Shown: one piece after another, positions 56,309-64,000 of the stretch
Numbering within the stretch: the first letter of the stretch is position 1
Layout of the letters: every line of letters starts with the position of its first letter
NCBI GenBank assembly: GCA_964601895.1
Contig: CAZROT010000001.1
Span: 1 to 64,000 of the forward strand
Reading direction: 5' to 3'
DNA from: CAZROT01 sp964601895
Lineage (GTDB): Bacteria > Pseudomonadota > Gammaproteobacteria > Enterobacterales > Enterobacteriaceae
DNA length: 64,000 nucleotides
Program-made: the position numbers and the translations under genes
Notes under the pieces: generated by a model
Databases searched by the model: none
The model's input: the letters and a program-made list of their open reading frames with translations, nothing else
What the model was told of the DNA's origin: nothing

Positions 56309-57205
56309 TTAAGAAAACAGGGCCAGGAAAACAGGGGCTAACATACTGAGTAAAAATCCGTGTACGATAGCTGCAGGTACGATTTCCGGTCCTCCGCTGC
56401 GCTGCAGGACAGGTAGTGTAAAATTCATTGAGGTACTACCGCACAGGCCAAGCGCTGAAGATCGGCTATGGCGAATGAGTGTCGGGATCAGGATAATCGC
56501 ACACAATTCACGAGCAAGATCATTGAAAAAAGCTGCACTACCAATTACTGGTCCATAAGCATCAGTGAGTAAAATGCCTGATAATGAATACCAGCCATAA
56601 GCGGATGCCATTGCCAGACCTGTTTTCAATGGCAGCGAGAGTATCCATGCGCTTAATGCCCCACCAGTCAGAGAACTTAATACAACGACTATAGCAACCA
56701 TTGTGCCATGGCGATTAAGCAGGATCTGGCGCAACGTCATTTCACTGTTGCGTAATTGAATGCCTACCAGTACCAGTAAAAGGATGAGAGCAATTCCACT
56801 GCCTTTGGATGCAAGCTGTAACCATGACCATTCACTTAAACCCAACAGAAAACCAGCTATCATGACAGCGCATAATTTCGAAGATTCCAGAATCATATGC
56901 AGTTGAGAAGGCAGTGCCTGTTGCCTGTAAGTGTTTTTCCATGGATATTTGTATTCCAGTAAAAGTAATGCCAACAGATTGCAGCACAGGATGCTGATAG
57001 AAAATACGGTTGAGTACTTCAGCACAAGTAACAGGTTAGTGCTGAGATTTTCCTGTAGCGCCAGATTGATGCCCATAAAAAATAAAATGGCATAAACCAT
57101 CCGACTCAATAGCCGATTAACATTTACTACTAACGACGTACGGTTAAGTGGAATCAAATATCCAATAATTAACGGCAGTAGAACGATAAGTAATCCTGAG
57201 TACAT
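56309..57205 (-). CDS. lysO: L-lysine exporter LysO
   Basis: 298 aa (E. coli LysO/YbjE 299). An inner-membrane DUF340 protein with about eight helices. Conserved LPLIIGYLIPL, ILFFMGINLAL, GWYSLSGILLTDAYGPVIGS, FFNDLARELCAIILIPTLIR and LGLCGSTSMNFTLPVLQRSG. It exports lysine in E. coli. It is divergent from ybjD; the aqpZ gene found between them in E. coli is missing. Confidence 0.94.
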   Translation of the reverse strand: MYSGLLIVLLPLIIGYLIPLNRTSLVVNVNRLLSRMVYAILFFMGINLALQENLSTNLLLVLKYSTVFSISILCCNLLALLLLEYKYPWKNTYRQQALPSQLHMILESSKLCAVMIAGFLLGLSEWSWLQLASKGSGIALILLLVLVGIQLRNSEMTLRQILLNRHGTMVAIVVVLSSLTGGALSAWILSLPLKTGLAMASAYGWYSLSGILLTDAYGPVIGSAAFFNDLARELCAIILIPTLIRHSRSSALGLCGSTSMNFTLPVLQRSGGPEIVPAAIVHGFLLSMLAPVFLALFS

Positions 57206-57537
57206 ACAGTAATAGTGTCCTTATCGATTTATTTTTTATAAAAAATATGGCCAGTGCAAAACATTATCCATTGATTAAAAATGTATTTTGTTGACTAACT
57301 AATTTTTTTTGTTAATGAAATATTATGCTCTCTTAAAATGTTTAACCAACAAACTAACCAAAAATCAGAACAGAGTAAAGTAACGAAATTCAGGTTCAGG
57401 ATTTAAGAAGCGTATTACTTTAGTTAACACATTATTTTTGATAATACTTTTATTTTCTTTATTTGCATAAAAAACAGGTAAAACTTTACTAATGATATAA
57501 GAGCAGGGCTGTTTTTATTTAAACAGGGGTGTCAAAA
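57206..57537. other. Divergent intergenic region lysO/ybjD
   Basis: About 330 bp, AT-rich, holding the promoters of both genes. No lysine riboswitch or clear operator was recognised. Confidence 0.4.
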
Positions 57538-59211
57538 ATGTACCTTGAACACGTTGAAATAGTAGGTTTTCGTGGTATTAACAGACTTTCATTGACACTG
57601 GATAATAATACCGTATTAATCGGCGAAAATTCCTGGGGTAAATCCAGTTTACTGGATGCCCTCACTCTGCTGTTATCACCAGACAATACCCTTTACTGTT
57701 TTGATAAAGAAGATTTTTATCAACCTGTTGGAAACAATATCCCTAAAAAATGTAATTTGCAGATTATTTTTACGTTTTGTGAAAATCAGAGTGGTGACAG
57801 GAGGAGTCGCCATTATCGTCATTTATCCCGCTTATGGATTAAGAATAATGATGATGAATTATGCAGGATTTATTTTCGCATTGCAGGAGAGCTTGCTGAA
57901 GATGGGACAGTAGCTACCTGGCGCACATTTTTGGATCTTGATGCTGAACCTCTGAAGTTACATGACATTGAAAAAGCAGTATTTGCAATTGTGCGTATTT
58001 ATCCTGTACTACGCCTGAGGGATGCACGTTTTATGGAAGTGCCGCATACCACTGTGTCAGGCAGGGAAAAAAAAGCCTATCCACAGGTATTGAATAAGCA
58101 ATTCAATCAATTAGCAGATAAGCTTAACGGTTCAAATAAGCTGACTCATGCTGAATTGGACCAGGGGTTCGGTGCCATCTGCCAGCTACTGGAATATTAT
58201 TTTTCTGAGCAACATCATGCCGACATCCTGTACCACGAACACAATAATTCCTGTCATCATTTTCAATCCAAAGCGGTAGCATGGCAATCATTAAGCAGAA
58301 TTAACCGTATGATTGCTGAGTCTAAAAGCCGAAGAACACACCTTATGCTGCTCAGCTTATTTTCTTCCCTGTTGCAGGTTAAAGGCAAAATCAATCTTGA
58401 CCCCTGCGCGCGACCCTTGCTGGTGGTGGAAGATCCTGAAACTCGCCTGCATCCCATTATGTTGTCAGTTACCATGGAATTACTCAATCAGCTGCCACTG
58501 CAACGTATTACTACCACAAATTCTGGAGAACTTGTGTCGTTAATGCCTGTTAAAAGTATTTGTCGATTAGTACGTGAATCAGAAAAAATAACCAGCTGGC
58601 GTATCGGAAATCAGACTATGAGTCAGGAAGACAATCGTCGCATTGCTTTTCATATCCGTTTTAATCGCCCTTCATCGCTTTTTGCGCGCAGCTGGCTATT
58701 GGTAGAAGGTGAAACTGAAGTCTGGTTACTTAATGATCTGGCTCGCCAGTGTGGTTATCATTTCGAGCCTGAAGGCATAAAGGTTATTGCGTTTGCCCAG
58801 TGTGGTTTGCGTCCGTTACTCAAATTTGCCAATCGTATGGGTATTCAGTGGCATGCACTGGTTGATGGGGATGAAGCGGGGAAAAAATATGCCGCTACAG
58901 TCAGGGCAATGGTTGCCAGTCAGCATGAAAGTGAGCATGATCACCTCACCATTCTGGCTGCACTGGATATGGAGCATTTTCTCTATCGTGAAGGGTTTAG
59001 TGCGGTATACCATCGTATTTCGACCATCCCGCTTCATGCTAATGTGCCTGTGCGTCGGGTCATTGAAAAAGCAATACATCGTTCATCTAAGCCAGATTTG
59101 GCGATAGAGGTGAGTGCTCAGGCTGCATTATGGGGGATAAATTCAATTCCTCCATTGTTAAAAAAAATGTTTGCCCGCATTCTCTGGTTAGCGCGCGGTC
59201 GTGCTGGTTAA
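57538..59211 (+). CDS. ybjD: OLD-family ATP-dependent nuclease-like protein YbjD
   Basis: 557 aa (E. coli YbjD 552). N-terminal ABC/SMC-like ATPase with GENSWGKSS (Walker A, residues 29-37) and LLVVEDPETRLHP (Walker B and D-loop region, ~300-312). C-terminal Toprim domain with WLLVEGETEVWLL (~395-407) and ALVDGDEAGKKYAA (~443-456), the acidic metal-binding positions of OLD nucleases. The ATG at 57538 with AGGGG upstream matches the E. coli start; a GTG at 57529 is also in frame. A role in DNA repair or phage defence is inferred from the family. Confidence 0.92.
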   Translation: MYLEHVEIVGFRGINRLSLTLDNNTVLIGENSWGKSSLLDALTLLLSPDNTLYCFDKEDFYQPVGNNIPKKCNLQIIFTFCENQSGDRRSRHYRHLSRLWIKNNDDELCRIYFRIAGELAEDGTVATWRTFLDLDAEPLKLHDIEKAVFAIVRIYPVLRLRDARFMEVPHTTVSGREKKAYPQVLNKQFNQLADKLNGSNKLTHAELDQGFGAICQLLEYYFSEQHHADILYHEHNNSCHHFQSKAVAWQSLSRINRMIAESKSRRTHLMLLSLFSSLLQVKGKINLDPCARPLLVVEDPETRLHPIMLSVTMELLNQLPLQRITTTNSGELVSLMPVKSICRLVRESEKITSWRIGNQTMSQEDNRRIAFHIRFNRPSSLFARSWLLVEGETEVWLLNDLARQCGYHFEPEGIKVIAFAQCGLRPLLKFANRMGIQWHALVDGDEAGKKYAATVRAMVASQHESEHDHLTILAALDMEHFLYREGFSAVYHRISTIPLHANVPVRRVIEKAIHRSSKPDLAIEVSAQAALWGINSIPPLLKKMFARILWLARGRAG

Positions 59212-59396
59212 TTAAAGGCTGGCATGATTGTGTTAACATGCATTGATTTGGTATCCCGTGGTTTTGATAAACCCATGCTTAATTACCGGGTTATGATTAA
59301 TATAAAGAAAAAACGCAGGGATTGAGTTGAGACATAACGAAGGCTGTTTGCTATTATTAAAATCTCCTCCTGATGGACGGGACAGAGGTTAACATC

Positions 59397-59414
59397 CACG
59401 TAATAGCTTACGTG
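59397..59414. promoter_or_regulatory. Operator-like dyad upstream of clpS
   Basis: Perfect 7-bp arms CACGTAA and TTACGTG around TAGC. It could be bound by a dimeric regulator; identity unknown. Confidence 0.35.
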
Positions 59415-59640
59415 TCATTAGTTAATCTTTGGGTTTGTGAGTGTATGTCAGATAAGTGCTGGCCTCTATTTAAAATTTAATGCTCTTCTGTCAATGTTGC
59501 TGCAGTCTGTTAAATTTTGCCGGCCTGTTTTATCATTTTAGCGATACAATGTCAGACTTTCGTCTGGTATCAGAATAAACAGCGAGTAAGCGTATTTTAA
59601 TATAACATATTGATATGATTAATTTTAAAAAATCGACCAG

Positions 59641-59698
59641 ACCGGTTGTAGTGCGAAGTTTTCAGTAACAGAGTAAGCTTGTCTGTTACCAGGCCGGT
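59641..59698. promoter_or_regulatory. Nested stem-loop in the clpS leader region
   Basis: Inner arms GTAACAGA/TCTGTTAC and outer ACCGG/CCGGT would fold into a long hairpin in a clpS leader transcript, ending 86 bp before the start codon. There is no T run directly after it. Confidence 0.35.
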
Positions 59699-59784
59699 TT
59701 GCAATACACACTGATTAAGCTAGTTTATTTTATAAGCAGAGTAATATGTTTGTTCCCGTTGAAATTAAGTAAGGCGCGTAAACA

Positions 59785-60108
59785 ATGGGTAATCATCAGG
59801 ACAGGCAGGATTTTGAGCATGTCATAATAAAAGATAAGCAAAGCAAAATCTCAAAAGTGCCATCGATGTGTAAGGTTATACTTAATAACGATGACTATAC
59901 ACCGATGGAATTTGTTATTGATGTTCTGCAAAAGTTCTTTTCTTATGATATTGAGTGTGCAACACAAATCATGCTGAAAGTTCATTATCAGGGAAGGGCA
60001 ATTTGCGGAATATTTACCGCGGAGATAGCGGAAACAAAAGTTGCACTGGTAAATTGTTATTCCAGAGAAAATCAGCATCCATTGCTTTGTACGCTCGAAA
60101 GAGTCTGA
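59785..60108 (+). CDS. clpS: ClpA adaptor protein ClpS
   Basis: 107 aa (E. coli 106). It delivers N-degron substrates to ClpAP. The conserved core CKVILNNDDYTPMEFVIDVL, KVHYQGRAICGIFTAEIAETK and ENQHPLLCTLE is intact. The variable N-terminal tail (about 25 residues) differs as usual. It lies 28 bp before clpA, the standard pair. Confidence 0.96.
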   Translation: MGNHQDRQDFEHVIIKDKQSKISKVPSMCKVILNNDDYTPMEFVIDVLQKFFSYDIECATQIMLKVHYQGRAICGIFTAEIAETKVALVNCYSRENQHPLLCTLERV

Positions 60109-60136
60109 TTAATGGCAATTTATTGGGGAGATGCAT

Positions 60137-62413
60137 ATGCTCAACCAGGAACTTGAAATCAGTCTGAACATGGCTTTTGCCAGAGCCCGGGAATCCCGGC
60201 ATGAGTTTATGACTGTAGAGCATCTGTTACTGGCTTTATTAAGTAATCAATCAGTAAGAGAAGTTCTGGAAGCCTGTGCGGTTGATATGATTGCCTTAGG
60301 TAAGGAATTAAAAGCATTTATTGAGCAGACGACGCCTGTGTTGCCTGTTGTTGACGTTGATCGTGATATTCAGCCGACGCTGGGTTTTCAGCGAGTATTA
60401 CAACGCGCAGTATTCCATGTTCAGTCATCAGGGCGCAATGAAGTTTCGGGCGCAAATGTACTGGTTGCTATATTCAGTGAGCAGGAATCTCAGGCTGCGT
60501 ATCTGTTGCGCAAACATGATGTAAGTCGCTTAGATGTCGTGAATTTCATTTCACATGGCACACGTAAAGAAGAGCCTGAGCAGGCATCAGGGACAGAGCA
60601 TTCGGTGACCGAAGAGCAATCTGTTCATGAAGACAGGCTGGAAAGTCTGACAACTAATTTAAATCAGCTGGCCCGCATTGGTGGCATAGATCCACTAATA
60701 GGCAGGGAAAAAGAACTGGAGCGTACCATTCAGGTACTGTGCCGCCGTCGTAAAAATAATCCGTTACTGGTTGGTGAGTCAGGGGTCGGTAAGACAGCGA
60801 TTGCCGAGGGGTTAGCATGGCGAATTGTGCAGCGTAATGTCCCACAGGTGATGGCTGAATGTACGATTTATTCTCTGGATATTGGTGCACTATTGGCGGG
60901 AACCAAATATCGCGGTGATTTTGAAAAGCGCTTTAAGGCGCTGTTCCGGCAGCTTGAGCAGAATAAAAATAGTATCCTGTTTATTGACGAAATCCATACA
61001 ATTATTGGAGCAGGCGCCGCTTCTGGTGGCCAGGTTGATGCGGCTAATTTGATTAAACCCTTGCTGTCAAGTGGGAGAATCCGGGTTATTGGCTCTACAA
61101 CTTATCAGGAATTCAGCCATGTTTTTGAAAAAAACCGCGCCTTAGCCCGCCGGTTTCAGAAAATTGATGTCACTGAACCTTCGACAGAAGAGACCATTCA
61201 GATTTTGAATGGCTTGAAAACCCGCTATGAAGTTCATCATGATGTGCGTTATACCAGCAAAGCATTACGCGCTGCAGTAGAGCTCTCTGCAAAATACATT
61301 AACGATCGTTATCTTCCTGATAAGGCTATTGATGTTATCGATGAAGCAGGTGCCAGCAGCCGGTTAATGCCGGTTAACAGACGCAGGAAAACAGTCAATG
61401 TTGCGGATATTGAATTTGTTGTGGCGCGCATTGCCAGAATTCCGGAAAAAACAGTCTCAGCCAGTGATCGCGATGCATTAATAAATCTGAGCGATCGCCT
61501 GAAAATGCTGGTTTTTGGCCAGGATCAGGCAATTGAAGCATTAACTGAAGCAATTAAAATGAGTCGTGCGGGTCTGGGTAATGAACGTAAACCGGTGGGG
61601 TCTTTTTTGTTCGCTGGTCCAACGGGTGTAGGAAAAACAGAAGTTGCCATGCAGCTGGCGAAAGCGCTGGGCATTGAATTATTGCGTTTCGATATGTCTG
61701 AATATATGGAGCATCATACGGTCAGCCGTCTGATTGGCGCACCTCCGGGCTATGTCGGTTATGATCAGGGTGGGTTGTTAACTGATTCTGTTATCAAGCA
61801 TCCTCACGCCGTGTTGTTACTGGATGAAATAGAAAAAGCGCATCCGGATGTGTTTAATCTGTTACTACAAGTGATGGATAATGGCACGCTGACTGACAAT
61901 AATGGTCGCAAGGCTGATTTCCGTAATCTGATTATTGTCATGACAACCAATGCAGGTGTTCGTGAAGCCGTGCGCAATTCTATCGGTTTCAAGGAACAGG
62001 ACACCAGCACTGATGCGATGGAAGAAATCAAAAAAGTATTTACACCCGAATTTCGTAATCGTCTGGATAATATTATCTGGTTCAGACAACTATCTATCGA
62101 CATCATACAAAAAGTAGTGGACAAATTCATTGTTGAATTACAGGCTCAGCTGGATGCCAGATGTGTCTCTCTGGAAGTGAGCGATGAAGTACGTAACTGG
62201 TTATCAGAAAAAGGCTATGATAAAGCGATGGGAGCACGTCCTATGGCACGGCTTATTCAGGAAAAATTGAAAAAACCGCTTGCCAATGAGTTGTTATTTG
62301 GCTCTCTGGTTGGTGGCGGTTCAGTGACTGTTAAGCTGGACAAAGATAAACAACAGCTGGCATGGCATTTTCTCAGTGCTCAGAAGCGTAAAGCAGAAGG
62401 AGCATTACATTAG
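60137..62413 (+). CDS. clpA: ATP-dependent Clp protease ATP-binding subunit ClpA
   Basis: 758 aa, the same as E. coli. N-domain (1-143; HEFMTVEHLLLALLSN), first AAA+ module with LVGESGVGKTAIAEGLA and LFIDEIHTIIGAGAASGG, second module with FAGPTGVGKTEVAMQLA and LLLDEIEKAHPDVFN, and the sensor-2 GARPMAR. It forms the hexameric unfoldase of ClpAP. The ATG at 60137 is six bases after GGGGAG; an ATG at 60131 overlaps that site too closely. Confidence 0.97.
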   Translation: MLNQELEISLNMAFARARESRHEFMTVEHLLLALLSNQSVREVLEACAVDMIALGKELKAFIEQTTPVLPVVDVDRDIQPTLGFQRVLQRAVFHVQSSGRNEVSGANVLVAIFSEQESQAAYLLRKHDVSRLDVVNFISHGTRKEEPEQASGTEHSVTEEQSVHEDRLESLTTNLNQLARIGGIDPLIGREKELERTIQVLCRRRKNNPLLVGESGVGKTAIAEGLAWRIVQRNVPQVMAECTIYSLDIGALLAGTKYRGDFEKRFKALFRQLEQNKNSILFIDEIHTIIGAGAASGGQVDAANLIKPLLSSGRIRVIGSTTYQEFSHVFEKNRALARRFQKIDVTEPSTEETIQILNGLKTRYEVHHDVRYTSKALRAAVELSAKYINDRYLPDKAIDVIDEAGASSRLMPVNRRRKTVNVADIEFVVARIARIPEKTVSASDRDALINLSDRLKMLVFGQDQAIEALTEAIKMSRAGLGNERKPVGSFLFAGPTGVGKTEVAMQLAKALGIELLRFDMSEYMEHHTVSRLIGAPPGYVGYDQGGLLTDSVIKHPHAVLLLDEIEKAHPDVFNLLLQVMDNGTLTDNNGRKADFRNLIIVMTTNAGVREAVRNSIGFKEQDTSTDAMEEIKKVFTPEFRNRLDNIIWFRQLSIDIIQKVVDKFIVELQAQLDARCVSLEVSDEVRNWLSEKGYDKAMGARPMARLIQEKLKKPLANELLFGSLVGGGSVTVKLDKDKQQLAWHFLSAQKRKAEGALH

Positions 62414-62448
62414 ATCGTTAATGAGTTGCACAGGTAAGTCTTAGTATC

Positions 62449-62480
62449 AGCAGGCTGTTTTATTGCCAGCCTGCTACTTT
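62449..62480 (+). terminator. Terminator after clpA
   Basis: AGCAGGCTG, loop TTTTATTGC, CAGCCTGCT followed by ACTTTTC on the + strand, 36 bp past the clpA stop. The convergent RTX-like gene stops at 62481, immediately next to it. Confidence 0.7.
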
Positions 62481-63950
62481 TCATGAAGAAGGCAGCACCA
62501 GCCAGGAAAACGCCTGCCAGCTTTTTATCAGATTGCCAGTGGCCTGCATTGCTTCAGCCGCAAGTGCAGCAATATCGCCAGGATGCCAGGCAGATGTCAT
62601 TTCAGCCAGAGAGGCAATGTTGTTACTACCGCCAGTAATATCCTGCCCGGCTGTTTCATGCCCGCTATCACTGGCTCCGGTTGTATTATCACTCAGGTTA
62701 TTCAACCTTTCATTGAAACTGGCGCTATATTCACTGTGATTACTGTCTTCCTTAGTGATGTGTCTGTGCGCACCATCATCCACTGAACGCTGATCACTGT
62801 TTTTTGTTATCAACACCTGGGATTTTAACCTGTTTTCGTCAGGGAATGAGGGTAATGCTGCTGGCGCATCGGTTAAATGGTGATTGCCAGTGAGTGAGTT
62901 CACCCGATGAAGGCGTGCCGGCAGGGGATCTTCCAGGTTAACAGAAGGCAGATAAACATTGCCTGTCTTATCTTTTATTTTCAGATGCTGGTATGCGCCA
63001 CTTCTGGAAAAATCTGCAAAAAATACTTTCTGATGCATGCGGAGATCTTTAGGAATAATCACAAAGTGATTTCCTTCAAGTCGTATCTCAACGTCCTGTG
63101 TCAGATCGAGGCCAGGAAGATAGACTTCATCTGTTTCTATTATCTGTGACGATGCAGTGTTATTAATTTCAAACTTATCACCTGGCCCGGCAAAGGTAAG
63201 TGGCAGAACAACATAGATATCTTTCCCTTCTCCACCTGCATAGAAGCCGGTTGATCCGCTCAGCGTATCATTGCCATCATGGCCATATATGTAGTCCCTT
63301 GCTACCTGTATGTTTGACTCCTGAGTGAGTTCACGCTGTAACACCTTAAGCTGCTCTTTTTCCAGATGGGCGGTTAATATGGTGGACATTACGGAGTTAC
63401 TGGCGTTGTAGCCGATGAGTATGTTGTTTTTTTCATCACCAATAAAATGATCGGATGTGCTGGCATGCCCGATGAGATGCTCTATTTCATCCAGCCAGTA
63501 AAATAAGTTTCCTGTGGAGATATAGCCATAGTCTGCTCCAGGTGCTTGCGTATCATCTTTATTTTTTCCTAAATCAGCGATGGAAGTTCGGGCAGAGACA
63601 CCTGCCATGGCTACCCAATCTTCTCCTTCATTACCATCTAATACACTGGCTGATACACCGTACGGTCTCGATTCTCTTAGCGGTTGGGTTAACAGGAAAA
63701 GATCAGCCTTTTTACTGCCACGGTATATTCGTTCCGGCATACTTTTTTTCATCACAATAGTATTGGGTGCATTCGGTTTTTTTGTTACTTCAATTTGTTC
63801 GGGAACCTGCCAGGCAGGTAAAGTCCGTTCGGGTTTATAAGGCAGCCGCGGGCCGGATAGTGCAAATGCATTCTGCAGTTCCTCCACTGCAGTTTCATTT
63901 TGTACGGAGAGCGCAGCGGGTGCAGTTGTTTGCTGTGTCATGACTGTCAT
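62481..63950 (-). CDS. RTX-like secreted-type protein of unknown function
   Basis: 489 aa, complete, with AAGGAG 7 bp before the ATG. No signal peptide. Residues ~80-260 hold RTX-like Ca-binding repeats in degenerate form: VLDGNEGEDWV, HFIGDEKNNILIG, and the best match YGHDGNDTLSGSTGFYAGGEGKDIYVVL. After them comes a beta-rich stretch (DVEIRLEGNHFVIIP, FADFSRSGAYQHLKI), as seen after RTX repeats in the giant toxin. The C-terminal ~110 residues are polar and low-complexity (S, N, T, D-rich), ending in hydrophobic WQAFSWLVLPSS. No catalytic domain and no type I secretion genes nearby. It could be a stand-alone RTX remnant or a partner of genes to the right of the window. Confidence 0.7.
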   Translation of the reverse strand: MTVMTQQTTAPAALSVQNETAVEELQNAFALSGPRLPYKPERTLPAWQVPEQIEVTKKPNAPNTIVMKKSMPERIYRGSKKADLFLLTQPLRESRPYGVSASVLDGNEGEDWVAMAGVSARTSIADLGKNKDDTQAPGADYGYISTGNLFYWLDEIEHLIGHASTSDHFIGDEKNNILIGYNASNSVMSTILTAHLEKEQLKVLQRELTQESNIQVARDYIYGHDGNDTLSGSTGFYAGGEGKDIYVVLPLTFAGPGDKFEINNTASSQIIETDEVYLPGLDLTQDVEIRLEGNHFVIIPKDLRMHQKVFFADFSRSGAYQHLKIKDKTGNVYLPSVNLEDPLPARLHRVNSLTGNHHLTDAPAALPSFPDENRLKSQVLITKNSDQRSVDDGAHRHITKEDSNHSEYSASFNERLNNLSDNTTGASDSGHETAGQDITGGSNNIASLAEMTSAWHPGDIAALAAEAMQATGNLIKSWQAFSWLVLPSS

Positions 63951-64000
63951 ACAAGATCTCCTTATCTTAGTGGTATGTTTTTAGTGGGAAAATAAAAAAA

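Larger units (their letters stand above)
59212..59784. other. Intergenic region upstream of clpS
   Basis: About 570 bp with no coding gene; E. coli has divergent cspD here, which is absent without visible remnant. It contains a perfect dyad CACGTAA-TAGC-TTACGTG (59397-59414) and a nested stem (GTAACAGA/TCTGTTAC at 59665-59689, with outer ACCGG/CCGGT) about 90 bp before clpS. Confidence 0.45.

Noticed and set aside
62481..63950. Type I secretion operon
   Set aside because: The RTX-like genes have no adjacent ABC exporter, membrane fusion protein or acyltransferase within the window.
1..64000. tRNA, rRNA or known riboswitch genes
   Set aside because: Intergenic regions were read on both strands and no cloverleaf, rRNA or known riboswitch pattern was recognised; a covariance-model scan would be decisive.

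Overview
The window looks like an enterobacterial (Enterobacterales) chromosome from an insect-associated, partly reduced lineage. Nearly all housekeeping proteins align end to end, from memory, with their Escherichia coli counterparts at almost identical length (AsmA 617, Gnd 468, Dcd 193, ClpA 758, Mrp 369 aa). Blocks keep E. coli gene order but lack many genes in between. Two ERIC-type intergenic repeats are present. The species cannot be named from the sequence alone.

Layout. (1) 1-17745 is a GC-rich insecticidal Tc toxin locus. It holds a 5'-truncated tccC on the + strand and, convergent with it on the - strand, a TcA-TcB-TccC operon. TcA is split by a single in-frame amber codon at 13546-13548. 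The two TccC proteins share the RHS core but have unrelated C-terminal cargo. One is a clear anthrax-lethal-factor-like zinc metallopeptidase (HEFSH). The other is a candidate edema-factor/CyaA-like nucleotidyl cyclase. (2) 18257-21966 is the conserved mltG-tmk-holB-ycfH block, with two tandem ERIC copies, the first of which supplies the end of holB. (3) 21994-30066 is a giant 2690-aa toxin with degenerate helical repeats, a C80-type cysteine protease (H1059/C1095), a hydrophobic pore/translocation-like segment, FG-GAP/VCBS-like repeats and RTX-like motifs. (4) 31084-33741 is an isolated lambdoid lysis module (Q antiterminator, terminators, two holins, GH19 endolysin, nested spanins) divergent from the giant toxin across 1 kb of very AT-rich DNA. 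No phage structural genes are present. (5) 33780-62413 is housekeeping: hinT-lpoB-nagZ-folE; sanA, cdd, a P1/S58 peptidase, metG; mrp; a small exported protein; dcd-asmA; yegH; gnd; sdaC; artPIQM; amiD; lysO; ybjD; clpS-clpA. (6) 62481-63950 is a further RTX-like protein.

How it may work together (inference). The window encodes at least three large toxins or toxin complexes without signal peptides and no dedicated secretion system. The stand-alone Q/holin/endolysin/spanin cassette beside the giant toxin is therefore a plausible lysis-based (type 10-like) release device. The toxin genes flank both sides of the mltG-ycfH block, which marks this stretch as an accessory insertion region in an otherwise contracted chromosome.
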